From: Myxocyprinus asiaticus
Taxonomy: Eukaryota > Chordata > Actinopteri > Cypriniformes > Catostomidae
Assembly: GCF_019703515.2 (NCBI RefSeq)
Contig: NC_059346.1
Location: forward strand, 13,124,501-13,188,500
Direction: 5' to 3'
Length of the DNA stretch: 64,000 nt
The position numbers and the translations under genes are program-made. Each line of letters begins with the position of its first letter. Within the stretch, counting starts at the first letter, position 1. Positions 1 through 11,680 of this stretch are shown one piece after another. Below the pieces are notes generated by a model. The model was given only the letters and a program-made list of their open reading frames with translations, was not told the DNA's origin and did not search any database.

Positions 1-428
1 TCCCTCGTTTTCATTAAAAAAATAAATAAATAAAAATAAATAAATAATAAAAAAGCAAATATCTGGGTTGGAGTAAGGCACTTAGAAGTGAATGGGGCCA
101 ATCTTTAAACGTTAACAAAGCTATAACCACAAGATGGAAACAATGTGTATGTTAACATGATTTTAGTGTGATGAAATCACTTCAATTAGCTGCTTAACTT
201 GGCTGCTGTGATGCCGTAACACCTTACACTTAAAAAAACAACGATTTAAACAACTCTACAGCTAAACAAAATACATTTTGACAGAATAAGTGCTTTTTTA
301 AAATGATAAGCTTCACATTTCTGCCTTTAAACCCTTCATAAATGGGCCCCATTCACTTTCACTGTAAACACGATTTCTTATTTTTTATTTTTTTTATTTT
401 TATTTTTTTTTTAAGAAAATGAGGGACA
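1..428. mobile_element. Fold-back MITE remnant, cut by the window edge
   Basis: Inverted arms are visible. The word AAGTGAATGGGGCC at 86-99 is the exact reverse complement of 345-358. The first bases (TCCCTCGTTTTC) pair imperfectly with about 413-426. The centre (about 100-340) looks unrelated to the arms. The arms resemble a TTAA-flanked cyprinid MITE whose end also appears at 16886-17055. No coding capacity. The left boundary lies outside the window. Confidence 0.6.
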
Positions 429-441
429 TGTCTCATTTTAA

Positions 442-1130
442 GAATGTTTAGAGATTTTTACTGGAAAACAAGATGAAAATACAAAGTAAGGAAATGATTT
501 TTTGCAGTGTGCTCTGTCATTCACTTCAAGGACCGGTTAAGATCCACACCACTTTCCCTTTCTCACTCTTATTATCTTTCCTTAACTCTCCCTGCCTGAC
601 TCAGTGACAGCTATTGAAACTCCCTCATACAAATGAATGGCACAAAACACCATTTCAATTAAGATTTTCCCCTTTTTTCCTTCTCTTTTCTACACTGATA
701 ACTGGAGCCATTGAGCACATCTTGAATTACTGAAAGAAGTAGGTCATCCTTTTCTTTGCCATTTTCTCCATTTTCAATAAAGTATTCTGTAAGCCCTGAG
801 AGGTGCTTGGCACATGGCATCCCTCTGCATTCATCAACAATTTAAAAGCAAACACTCCTAACATAATAAATAAATAAAATGGCCATTCCTAAATTTTATA
901 GTCATATAATTACAATCACCTGCTTTTATGTCTGGGCCAGCTTCTGCCAAAGAAACTTTCTATGAATAGAGCAATAACACAGCGAGAAAAAAGATCATCT
1001 AAGACTATAGAGGGTCTCATTCACTAACCGTGTATTGCGATTCATAAATAATTTCACACTCATATTATTAGCAATTGAATAACTAAGTGACCCTACAATA
1101 ATAAACAAAAATTATGTTTTTTATAGACTT
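442..1130. other. AT-rich stretch without recognised features
   Basis: No frame, RNA gene or clear repeat that I can support. It holds short A- and T-runs only. Confidence 0.5.
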
Positions 1131-1960
1131 GGGTCCGTATTCACAAAAAATCTTAAGGCTAAAAGTAGCTTGTAATGTGGAAATTAAGGATCATCTCTTA
1201 AAATTAGGGGCGTGTCACTCCTGATTTCAGAACTTGTAAAATTTTCATCTAAGAGTAATTCATGAAGCATTTTAATGCTAAAAGTATCTCCTAAACCCAT
1301 GACAGCTTAGAAGTCATCCTGAGGACTTCTAACTCCCTAAGAGTGACTCACAAACGATCCGAAGCATGACTGCTGTCATCAATCCACATTAAAAACAATA
1401 TATTAGAATATTATTATGACACTGACTGTTTAAAAAGTTATCGCCTGAATCACAATTGAGTCGATGTATTTTAATATTATAATATTATAGTATTAACGTT
1501 GACATTAACCTTTAAAAAAGGTATCACCGGGATTGCGTGGGTGTTTTTATTATTGTAAACTTAGAGATGCAGTTACCTCTCCCACAAACCGAAACAACCC
1601 AATTACACCGGAGATAAAGGTTTTAAAATGTCTTTGCTCCATGGCCACAGGCAAAATTAAACCGTGTAGCGCAGATGTATTGTGAATCTCTGTCATTCGT
1701 CAGCACTGCAGTATAATCTATCAAACTATATATGCCCTTTCCAGACCGCACATTGTCAGACAATTCATAGCGATTTAAAAGATTGTGCTAATAAAACGTG
1801 ACGTTATTCCATAGCAAGGAGGTCAACTCTGCCTTACTCTTATCTTAATATTTCCTTGCTCTTAGCAGTTTTGTTAATAGGTTTCAAGCAAAAACTCACA
1901 GCTAGGAACTCTTCGGAGAACTCCTAGTGGTAAGATAAAAATCTTTGTGAATACGGGCCC
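1131..1960. mobile_element. Non-autonomous DNA transposon (MITE) with GGGYCCGTATTCACAAA ends
   Basis: The left end starts GGGTCCGTATTCACAAA. The right end, read on the other strand, starts GGGCCCGTATTCACAAA, so about 17 bases of TIR differ by one. Motifs such as CTTAAGG and CTAAGAG recur inward from both ends. There is no long frame inside, so it is non-autonomous. The flanks show no convincing target duplication, so the superfamily stays open; this type of end recalls PIF/Harbinger-like MITEs (inference). Confidence 0.7.
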
Positions 1961-3092
1961 TGGAATAGGTTCTACGTAAAAGTGCAGCTGATCATTTGTA
2001 GTCTAGACCTATATAAAAGGTGTTTATTGTGTTTCAACTGGTTTTCAGAATGGCACACTTAGCTTTACTCAAAAATCTTGATGATATCTAATCATAAAAG
2101 AGCGTAAGGATACGTTTGCAGAGAGTGACAAATGGCAGTACTGGAAAGTTTGTGCGGAAGTCTCTTATATGGAGACCAGTGGCGGCTGGTGCTTTTCAAA
2201 TGTGGGGAAGCACAGACTATTGTTTTTTTTTTTTTGTTTGAAATGATGCTCCTAAAAGCTGCTCAAACTGTTACTCAAACAATACAATTTCTGTTTCGTT
2301 TTGTTTCTGCAACAAAATAGGCAAAATATATGATTTTGAAAGTTGAACTAAATGTGTTATGTCAGACTGAATATAACTGCACATGTATCTCCGAGCCGCC
2401 AAACACTCGATAACAGTGCTTTTCCATATCATATGGTGTCTATCACGTGCATCACAGTTTCAATTATTTTCCGTTTGTCGCCATGTTCCGCCCATTTGAG
2501 AGCATGACCAGTCATCATAGCAAAACTGGGCTTCTAAGCAGGACAAAAATATATTATTTAAAAACCTTTTTCCAATGCAAATAATGCTCATGAAGCTTCC
2601 GTAGACTCCTAGAGATGCACAACGTCTGGGCAGGACCAAAAATGGCATGTTTAGAGCCTATTGTTCATTTAACATCTTTTCTCCTTGAAAATATAATGGT
2701 TCAAGTATCCACCATAGGCTCTATGGGCCATGTGTCCAATGACTTCTCTGAAGAAATGTGAAATTTGTGAGACTTTTGCAGAACAACATGTAGTTACACA
2801 GTAAATACATTGTATTGCACAGTAAGTACATTGTGTTGTATGTATTTTAATGTTAGTACCTAGTAGTTAAAGACACACATAAAGTGTGACCTATTTACCA
2901 ATGGGGTAAGAAAAAAAAACTTAGTTAAAATAGAAAACAAGTTTATTTTTCTCACCCTCCATTTTTTTTTTTTTTTTTTTACCATAAACCTAACTAAATG
3001 TTGTTATTTTTAGCTGAAAACAACATTTAATATCCTATGTAATTTGCTTCTCAAATAAATGTAGGCTTGTTTTAAGGATGTTTAGATTTTTT
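1961..3092. other. Unassigned stretch with A/T runs
   Basis: Holds homopolymer runs (T-run near 2229, T-run near 2962, A-run near 2913). From about 2179 the word CAGTGGCGGCTGGTG looks like the end of a dispersed DNA transposon, but no partner end was found. Short frames at 2132-2320 and on the minus strand at 2460-2648 have no recognisable product. Confidence 0.4.
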
Positions 3093-3220
3093 TGGTAGCA
3101 CTTTATTTTAGGGATCATAAATTAGTAACTCAGTAATTCATGACTAATAATTACACTTGTAAGTGACTTGTTATGGATTAGTTTGGCATTATAAAGTATT
3201 TGTTAAGCCTTTATTGGCTG
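3093..3220. repeat. Fragment of a GGTAGCACTTTA-ended repeat
   Basis: The word GGTAGCACTTTATTTTA followed by repeated TAATTCATGACTAAT-like words resembles one end of a palindromic fish MITE related in style to the one at 13475-13803. Only one end is present. Confidence 0.35.
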
Positions 3221-3289
3221 ATTTCTTATTTTTGCTTTATAGCCCATTTACATTTGCTTTTGTCATAATAAAAATATTAGCTAAAAACA

Positions 3290-3690
3290 AAACATATAAA
3301 TAGCTAGTATGACAAGCAACACAAGCAAACAATCCAAATTGGCAGGCAAATAGAGGTAGTCGTTAAGCAAGCGGTATAATCCAATAAACTAAAAAGACAG
3401 TCCAACAAGGCAAACAAAACAAAGGGGTCTCCAAAAGGCAGTAAATCCAGGAAAACAGGCAATGGTCATAACATGAAAACAATCAGCAAAGACAATGGAA
3501 AAACGCTTGGTAAGGCAGGGTAAACTGGCAATACTTTGCAAAGTCAAAATGGAACAGCATGGTATTTATATAGTTTAAACAGGAAGTTACAAAAGAAGAA
3601 ATGGTACAGAGTTAGTATTCGGGAGAGGGCTCCCTCTGGTGGTTGGTAGGAGTGGTAACAACCTCAGATGTTACAGCGTTACCTTTTTTT
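3290..3690 (-). repeat. Dispersed repeat, class uncertain
   Basis: A block rich in AACAGGCAA and CAAAAC words, ending in a segment about a 'CTCCCTCTGGTGGTTGG' word and TGTTACAGCGTTACC. The style resembles LTR-like or hAT-derived repeats of cyprinids read on the minus strand. No terminal repeat pair or target duplication was found, so it may also be plain unique sequence. Confidence 0.3.
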
Positions 3691-4629
3691 TTATTTATTT
3701 TTTTTATTTTTAACTGTAATAACAAGACAAAACCGAAAAAGAACACTATTCTAATTATTTTTGCAGTGTAAGAATTCTAGTGAATGAAACCCACTGTGAT
3801 TATTTTGACACATTAAAGACCTCTTTTGACAATCAAACCTAAAGTACATTCTGTCTGTGCAGTCAAATGTTTCTCTGCTCTAAAAGGACACAGAACATTT
3901 ACAGTCGAAGCTCCTGTGGATGCCCAAGCTAAATCTAATAAAAAACATGGAGGTGTTTCTCAGGCACGCTGTGTGTGGTCATTAACTTCATTGATGGGAG
4001 GCATGATGACACAGTACAGGGTCCTTAGCCAGCTAACAAGTCCCCCTTACTGCTCCCAGATGGTGCTCCATTGTTTTAAGGAAGCCTTGTGTCCTCATTA
4101 GACCCATAGACCCAATGTAAAGCCAGCCGACTCACACCATCTGTCTCCTTGAGAGACGTCTCACAGCAGGACAGAGTTAGCGAGGACACATGCCCATGAG
4201 GCTGTTTCATTATGGTAAAGAATTCATTTTGCATTGAAATTACATTTTACACACCAGTCACTTTGATGTGGTCAATGGAGTGATGTATGTTGGTTTTACT
4301 AACATAACTCATACATTTCATGTACAGAAATGACACTTTTGACTTATAGTGTCCACAACTTTGATTAACTCACTCAACACACTGCCTCTGCACACGGTTG
4401 GAAAAAGATGGAATGTCCAGCTTGCTCTTATATTAATGAGAGATATAGCCCAAGAAAACATTGTCAGGCATGTTTGCACATCTCTTAGAATGTCCAACTG
4501 TCTAACTTTGATGGGAACAAACCTTTTAATGTTGATGCTTAACTAACTTCACCTTGAAACTTAAGTTTAATTGTGGCCTTCAAGTTAAGTCCAATCAAGT
4601 TAAGTTGTGTCAAAGTAACAAATAACAGT
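3691..4629. other. Unassigned stretch, no supported gene
   Basis: A 91-codon frame at 3826-4101 and a 65-codon frame at 4349-4546 are open but show no motif, no repeat of codons and no splice context. I treat them as chance frames. Confidence 0.45.
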
Positions 4630-4818
4630 GTTTACGGTCGAAATCACTGAGATCACATTTTTTCCCCCCATTCTGAGGGTTGATGTGGACATTAACTGAA
4701 GCTTCTGACCCATACCTGAATGATTTGTTGCATTGCACTGCTTCCAACAATTGGCTGATTAGATAATCGCATTAATAAGTAGGTGTACAGGTGTACCTAA
4801 TAAAGTGGCCAGTGAGTG
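4630..4818 (-). mobile_element. Tc1-like transposon end fragment (AATAAAGTGGCC family)
   Basis: The segment ends in CCTAATAAAGTGGCCAGTGAGTG followed by TA. This is the terminus of a widespread fish Tc1-like family whose transposase would read on the minus strand. About 190 bases of the end remain, and most of the element is gone. It abuts another Tc1-like end eight bases further on. Confidence 0.6.
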
Positions 4819-4826
4819 TATAGATA

Positions 4827-4988
4827 TACACTACCTTTCAGAATTTTGGGGTCACTTGCTTGAAATGTTTCTCACGATCTTAAAAACCTTTTGATCTGAA
4901 GGCGTATACTTAAATGTTTGAAATTAGTTTTGTAGACAAAAATATAATTGTGCCAACATATTAATTTATTTAATTACAAAACAAAACA

Positions 4989-5019
<31 letters not shown>

Positions 5020-5283
5020 TTAATGGATGACTTGGACTGAATAATTAAGAAAAGCAGCCACTAAGTGCCCAGCATATAGATGGGAACTCCTTCAATACTG
5101 TTTAAAAAGCATCCCAGGGTGATACCTCAAGAAGTTGGTTGCGAAAATGCCAAGAGTACATTTCTGCAAAATTTAGGCAAAGTGTGGCCGCTTTGAAGAT
5201 GCTAAAATATAACATAGTTTTGATTTATTTTGGATTTTTTTAATCACAAAATAATTCACATATTTCCATAGTTGTGATGACTG
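4827..5283 (+). mobile_element. Tc1-like transposon remnant, second family
   Basis: It opens with TA then CACTACCTTTCAGAATTTTGG, a Tc1-type TIR. Around 5085-5215 lies the degraded tail of a transposase frame with words matching the end of the coding region of salmonid and cyprinid Tc1 elements (for example CCTCAAGAAGTTGGTTG). The middle is deleted. The right TIR of this family is absent: at about 5284 the sequence passes directly into a third Tc1-like family. The junction could come from recombination between elements or from insertion plus deletion. Confidence 0.55.
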
Positions 5284-6301
5284 TTGAGATTTTGCTGTTT
5301 CGGAAAGAAATTGGTCCTTTAATTCACCAAAGTGGCTTTCAACTGATCACAAAGTATAGTCAGGACATTACTGATGTAAAAAAAAAAAACAGCACCATCA
5401 CTATTTGAAAAAAGTCATTTTTGATCAAATCTAGACAGGCCCCATTTCCAGCAGCCATCACTCCATCACCTTATACTTGAGTAATCATGCTAAATTGCTA
5501 ATTTGGTACTAGAAAATCACTTGCCATTATATCAAACACAGTTGAAAACTATTTGGTTCATTAAATGAAGCTTAACATTGTTTTTGTGTTTGTTTTTGAG
5601 TTGCCACAGTATGCAATAGACTGGCATGTCTTAAGGACAATATTAGGTTAAAAATGGCAAAAAAGAAACAGCTTTCTCTAGAAACTTGTCAGTCAATCAT
5701 TGTTTTGAGGAATGAAGGCTATACAATGCTTGAAAAAAGATTTCATACAAAGGTGTACACTACAGTCTTCAAAGACAAAGGACAACTGGCTCTAACAAGG
5801 ACAGAAAGAGATGTGGAAGGCCCAGATGTACAACTAAACAAGGGAAGTGCATCAGACTCAAAGGTTAGAGTAAGCAAAGAAACACAGACATTGGACAACA
5901 GATAATTGGAAAAGAGTGTTATGGTTCTTAACCCCATTGAGCTTTTATGGGATCAGCTAGACTGTAAGGTGCATGAGAAGTGCCCGACAAGACAGCCACA
6001 TCAATGGCAAGTGCTACCAGAAGCATGGGGTGAAATGTCACCTGATTATCTGGACAAACTGACAGCTAGAATGCCAAGGTTCTGCAAAGCTGTCATTGCT
6101 GCACGTGGAGGATTTTTTGATGAAAGCTCTTTGAAGTAGTTTAAGTTCTGATTTTTTTTTTCAAATTGTAATAGTAATTTTTCACGTTATTTAATGTCCG
6201 ACTATTGTGATCAGTTGAATGCCACTTTGGTGAATAAAAGTACACATTTCTTTCCATAAGAGCAAAATCTGTACATTATTCCAAACTTTTGGCCACCAGT
6301 G
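5284..6301 (+). mobile_element. Tc1-like deletion derivative, copy 1
   Basis: Nearly colinear with the copy at 36004-37137. The right TIR is intact: about 40 bases up to 6301 are the reverse complement of the left TIR of copy 2, followed by TA. The left TIR is missing, because the element begins at the TTTTGCTGTTTCGG word inside the family's left end. A poly-A run sits at 5379-5390. Non-autonomous. Confidence 0.8.
5654..6139 (+). pseudogene. Tc1-like transposase remnant (copy 1), catalytic core deleted
   Basis: Starts at ATG 5654 with MAKKKQLSLETCQSIIVLRN, the first helix-turn-helix of a Tc1/mariner transposase, which binds the terminal repeats. A stop at 5903-5905 interrupts the frame. The same frame then resumes with the C-terminal part, including LNPIELLWDQL, which carries the third acidic catalytic residue. 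The region for the first two aspartates is deleted. Compared with copy 2 it has lost two more stretches: a short one around 5733 and about 190 bases after 5841. It cannot make an active enzyme. Confidence 0.75.
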
Positions 6302-6303
6302 TA

Positions 6304-8424
6304 TACAGCCAGAAATATTTGAAATTAGGCAATATAAAAATAAAGTGAGCCTGCAGAGTTGTTCACAATGCATGTAAAACGCGAACTGCTCTATGGAAAT
6401 AAAGGGAACTAAACTCAGTGCACCTCCTGAGATGGTCTGAGATCATTTGCAGCGTTCTCATAGACAACACTATTCTTGTAAACTGTTTTTAGATGACTGA
6501 AACAGAGAAGAGTCAGAACTCTAAGGATCCGCCTGTTCCACGAGAAGCGCTCTAAGCACACAGCGAATCAGACATGTGCATCAACGGCTTTTCTTTCGTC
6601 TGTTCTTCAAATTATAATCAAGTGTGTTTCTTCAAGTGTGTGTCTTTGACATATAACAGTATTTCTTGTCATATGTCACTCCTAGACGTCTTACAGGTTG
6701 ACTGCCACTGCGTATGAAATACCCGCCAAATGCGGGTGTTAATTTCAAACCCTGCTCATTTTGTTCCTAACCCAAATTACTTTTTGTCACTGACTGAGGC
6801 TGTCATTCTGCCTAAGGTCATATCCACAATAATGCATTTTCGCTTGAAAACTTCATCTTCAGTTTCCTAAAGTCATTCTTTTTCAAAAGTATGCGTTTTC
6901 ATCTGAAAACACATTAGAGTGGACATTTTTGGGTTAAGCGTCCCTTCTTAATGACATGAAAAATCAAGTTGAAACTTTGAAAACTCATAAAACAGAAATT
7001 ATTGTGAAAAGTTAATTGGATGGAGAGACAGATAAAAATAAATCTATTTACTACTCAAAACTATTTAACTGCAGGTTAAAATAATAGTAGCTCTTTGTTC
7101 TTCCTTGCAGAAGTTATCAAAAAGACTTTTACTAGTAAATAATCACATCCTATACTGTACAACAACACTGTGATATTACTTAAGGTATGTGCTATGAAAA
7201 CAAAACACAGACTCATAGAGTGAGACGGGGTCAAATGTGCAGTGTTGAGAGAGTATGGCTGTAGTATAAATAAGGCTGAATTGCTAGAGTTTCGTGAGTG
7301 AACACTAAATCCCACCGGCTCAGAGGCACAGATGCAAATTGTATTTTCCGCTATTGTTTTTGGATCCCCATTTTTCTTGGAGGTAAACTATTGGAGTCAG
7401 CAGAATTTTCTCTCAACAGAGGGGGAGACAGAGAAATAGAGAAAGAAACAAGGAAAGAGAGTGAAAGAAAGAGAGAATTGTCTGTCTGGCCTTGGACTGG
7501 GTTGAGGCCCCTCATAATGAATTCATAACAAAGATACAGTACCTGCAGATTCTACCAGCTAAAACTATTTGCTGACCAGGCAACATTTAGATTTTCTGTG
7601 CCCTACTAAGCCATGGCTACGAAAAATCACGTTTTCGGATAAAATCCTGGGTTTGTGTTATTGTGTAGCATTCCACCAGTCAGAGGCCACCTCTGAATCC
7701 AGGTGATCAAAGCCTATGAATTCTGGAATGTTGGTTTAATGCTGGTGTGTGAACTTTTAGATCATACATTAAAAGAATAGTTCATAACATTATTTTCCCT
7801 GTCATTTGAAATTAAGAGTTCAATCAACAACAATCTCTCCATTGCAGAAGTTGATGAATTGCCAGGTTTGGCCCCAACTGCCCTGTCCCACGAGGAGAAA
7901 CATATCCAAAACACATAATACCGCTTTCACAGTGTTTTTATCAGGTGGGATCTTGAATCACAGAGAGCAATCAGACAGCGCTGATTTTCCTTTGCCTTAG
8001 TGTTTACTAGGGAACATTCAGCTGAAATTACAATTAACGTAGTAGAACTACAATCTATCCTTCTTTACTTTCCTACTTAACTGAAAGAAAGATAAACTAA
8101 CATTAATTAAAGATCTGAATCCAGGATAATCGCCAAGGCATTTATCCTTCTCTCCCTTCCGCTCTGAAACTGTCCTTTCCTCTTATGACACTCAGACAAA
8201 TTCTAACATCTACACAGGGGAACTATTCTGACTAAAACATCCAAATGTGGATATGATTTCTTTTGATGTTCCTTTTGAATTTGGGAAAACAAATTTTCAA
8301 ATCCAAAAAAAGAATTTAAGTTGTGATTGTGGGATGTCCCTATAGTTATTTGAAAGTAAATCTGTTAAAGTTTTGGATGTGTCTGAGATAATCCCAATGT
8401 AGTTTCAGGCTGAGTAATTTCAAA
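6304..8424. other. Unassigned stretch, no supported gene
   Basis: Contains a dispersed-looking block with ATGCATTTTCG / ATGCGTTTTCATC words (6830-6925) and a purine-rich GA tract (about 7420-7475). Several frames of 60-80 codons show no recognisable product. Confidence 0.4.
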
Positions 8425-9541
8425 TCATTTTAGTTCAGTACAAATTATTATTATTATTATTATTATTTAGTGTAGTTCAGATCAAATCTTTCTAGTTCAG
8501 TTCAATTAAAATCTTTTGAGTTTGGTTAATTTAAAATCCTTTTAGTTGAGTTCAGTTCAAGTATTTCCAGGTTAGTTTAGTTCAAATCTTTTGAGTTCAG
8601 TTCAGTTCAGTTCAAATCTTGTGACTTCAGTTTAGTTCAGGTCAAATCTTTCTGAATTGTGTTCAATTCAGTTAAATTCTTTTGAGTCCAGTTTAGTTTA
8701 ACTCAAATTATTTGATATCAGTTTAATTTAATTAAGTTCAGTTGAGTTCAGTTCAAATCTTTTGAGTTCAGTTCAGTTCAAATCTTTCAAGCCTGGATTA
8801 GTTCCTTTAAATCCAAATGTTTTGAGTCTAGTTTAATTCAGTTTAAATGTTTTGAGATCAGTTAATTTAAAATCCTTTTAGTTGAGTTCAGATCAATTCT
8901 TTCTAGTTCAGTTCAGTTCAAAACTTTTGAGTTCAGTTCAGTTCAAACCTTGTGAGTTCAGTTCAGTTCAGTTAAAATCTTTTAAGTTAAATTTAGTTAC
9001 ATTCTTTTCAGTCTAATTTAGTACAATTAAAATATTTTTGAGTTGAGTTTAATTTGGTTAAATTCTTTTGAGTCCAGTTTAGTTGAACTTAAAAGATTTA
9101 AACTGAATTGAACTCAAAATATAAATCTTTTGAGTTCAGTTCAATTCAAATATGTTTGAGTGGGGTTGAGTTCAGTTCAAAGCTTTTGAGTTCAGCACAC
9201 TCAAGTTCTTTTGAGTCTAATTTAGTTCAATTCAAACCTTTTTGAATTGAGTTGGCCTTAGTTCAAATATTTTGAGATCAGTTCATTTAAATTCTTTTGA
9301 GTCTGGTTTAGTTGAATTCAAATTATTTGGGTGCAGTTTAATTCAAATCTTTTGAGTTCAGTTCAGTTGAATTATTCTGAGTTCAGTTCAGTTCAAATCT
9401 TTTTAGTTCAGTTCAATTCAAATATATTTAAGTAGAGTTAAGTTCAAATATTTTGAGTTCAATTCACATCTTTTGAGATTGGTTCAATTCAGTTAAATTC
9501 AAATCTTTTGAGTTCAGTTCAATTAAATTCAGATCATTTTA
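8425..9541. repeat. Degenerate AGTTCA/TTTTGA minisatellite, about 1.1 kb
   Basis: Tandem, drifting copies of a 20-50 base pattern built from AGTTCAGTTCAAATCTTTTG. The word AGTTCA or AATTCA occurs dozens of times, often in steps of five bases (AGTTCAGTTCAGTTCA). It starts just before an (ATT)n run at about 8448 and fades at about 9541. Unit length varies, so it arose by slippage and partial duplication rather than as a clean satellite. No coding frame. Confidence 0.85.
8448..8467. repeat. (ATT)n microsatellite
   Basis: About seven perfect ATT units at the left edge of the minisatellite. Confidence 0.85.
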
Positions 9542-10690
9542 GCTTTTTCAGCAATAACTCCCAACCATATCAATCTTAGCCCAATTAAATCACTGACAAT
9601 CTATTAACTGCAAAAGTTAGTGGACACTTCAGACAATTATATAAGCAAATATTTTTTATCACTCTGTTTATTCCAGGACTTTTAGCCAGATACCTGAAAG
9701 GTGCCCCGAGCTTTGCCCGGCAGGCTACTCAGCCTTAAGGCTCTATATGGTTAGTATTAGGGGTGGTGGCAGGTTAGGGCCTGGTACGCCTTCCAGGAAC
9801 AATTTCCGGCACCTTCCAGCAATGGGCGACTTGCCCATTCTTGTTTAACAAAATATGATTTTGTTACCTGTTCTAAAGCTCTTAATACCTTTAAATTAAT
9901 TGGTCAGTTATCGCCAATGACACATGTTACTGTTAGCAAGAGGAGCATGCAGTTTTTCCTGTCTGGCAGCTGTGCCTCTTATCATTGCATGCCTTTGAGG
10001 GATGGCTGATGTGTCTGAGTGATTCATCCTTCCATCTAAACTCTTCAAACCCCAATACTGAGCAGTGCAGTAATGACCACATTAATATTCTGTTCAATAT
10101 TTATGTAGCTGCTATCTCAGGCCCCCAGATCAGATCTATATGGAGAGGAGCAGGCCACAGGATTTCTTTTGGGACGTAAATAAATCAATTTTGGTAATGA
10201 ATAGCTCAACATGCTCATGTTTTTTCTATCCTGCTTAGCAAATGGCATGCAGAGCCTTTGGATAATGGCTCAGAAAATAATATGTAAGAGCATGCATCCA
10301 TCTCTGACTGCTCAACGACAAATACTGTACAGCAGATACTCTGAACAAACAAGTTATGGCAGACATGAGCATGCAGGATACATTGAATTTAAATATGGTC
10401 TTTCAAAGCTTTTAAAGACTATATGAGCATAAATCTCAATGAGTGATGAAGTCAATAGTGTCAAGGACAGTACATTATATTTGTGTGAGGGATATTTCAG
10501 CTTAGAAATGCTACTGCCAGAGATAGGTGTCTTTTAGGTAAAAAAAAAAAAAAAAGAAGTCTTCTTCCCACGCTACTGAAACAGCAAAAAGCTTTTTGGC
10601 TTGCTCGCTGGGGGCCTAACAACAATCATTTTAAGGCATGATTTATGATAGATTTATTTATTTAAACCGCAAAATGAGGACCTTAAGACA
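9542..10690. other. Unassigned stretch
   Basis: No element end or motif recognised. The part at 9690-9840 is less AT-rich than its surroundings and has no open frame of note. A-run at 10540-10554. Confidence 0.4.
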
Positions 10691-10790
10691 TTACAGCTTC
10701 ATTTTCTGTGAAAGTATAATTTTCTGTAAAACTGCTTTGAAAAGATGTGTGTTGTGAAAAGCTCTATACAAATAAAAATGACTTGACTGT
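10691..10790 (+). repeat. LINE/SINE 3' tail fragment
   Basis: The string CTGTAAAACTGCTTTGAAA ... CTCTATACAAATAAAAATGACTTGAC is the typical 3' tail shared by fish L2-type LINEs and the SINEs that use them. Only the tail is present, as expected of a heavily 5'-truncated insertion. Confidence 0.6.
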
Positions 10791-10939
10791 TTCTCAATAC
10801 TTTAACAGTTTTCTTTAAACATTTAATGAATGGTGCTCTTAGAATTTGTCATTTTGGCTTTTGTGTTTGGAAACTGTTTGAATATTCAAGCCATGTTGCC
10901 TTGTTTCCACTAATAAGACAAAGGATTAGAAGAGCCACA

Positions 10940-11117
10940 ATCACCATTCACATTCATTGTATAAAACAAAGATGCAATGAACGTGAATGGTGACTGAGAC
11001 TGGACTAACATATTGCTTAACGTCTTTTTGTGTTCAACAGAAGAAAGATGGTCATACAGGTTTGGAACAACATTCCACATTACAGAATTTAAATTTTTGG
11101 GTGGACTCTTCCTTTAA
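10940..11117. mobile_element. TTAA MITE, right half only
   Basis: Ends in AATTTTTGGGTGGACTCTTCC and TTTAA, the right terminus of the common cyprinid MITE that opens AAAGGGATAGTTCACCC. Internal words CATACAGGTTTGGAACAAC and GTGAATGGTGACTGAGA are shared with the copies at 23640 and 60675. Confidence 0.65.
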
Positions 11118-11272
11118 ATATGTATTATGGGCAAGTGGAAAAAGCATATTGCTTTACATTGAAATGCACTGAAATTACACAGTTCGCCAAATAACTTTTG
11201 TACTTTTAAAGTGGAAATGAAGAATAAGTACTAATACTTTTACTGGAGAAATATTTTATAAGGTTATCTACT

Positions 11273-11680
11273 TTAAATGGACAGTTTACCCAAAATTGAA
11301 AATTCTGTCATAATGCACTCACTCAAATGTCATTCCAAACCATAAAAACTCTCATAGCACTTATGAACGTGCAATGGACATCAAGATTTTCACTGGAAAA
11401 TTTCGGATTGTTTCTCATTAAAACAGATCATATGCATTAAGAAGACTTGGAATGTGACGCATGAGTTGCATGGACTGCTTTAATGATACTCTTGGGTGCT
11501 TTTTTAAGCTTTAAAGTGAGTCACTATTAAACTGTATTATGGAACAGACAGACTGGGGTATTCATTAAAAAATGTCTCCTTTTGTGTTCCGCATAATAAA
11601 GAAAGTCATACAGGTTTGGAATGACATTAGAGTAAGAAAATGATGACAGAATTTTATTTTGGGGTGAACTATTCCTTTAA
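11273..11680. mobile_element. TTAA MITE, complete copy
   Basis: Begins TTAAATGGACAGTTTACCC and ends GGGGTGAACTATTCCTTTAA, so imperfect TIRs are flanked by TTAA at both sides. It is 408 bases long with no frame. TTAA target duplications are typical of piggyBac and Kolobok-type elements; which transposase mobilises this family cannot be read from the sequence. Confidence 0.8.

Noticed and set aside
3826..4101. 91-codon frame as a possible gene
   Set aside because: No motif, no splice context and no sign of codon constraint.
8425..9541. A CRISPR array
   Set aside because: Units drift in length and sequence with no unique spacers; it is a vertebrate minisatellite.
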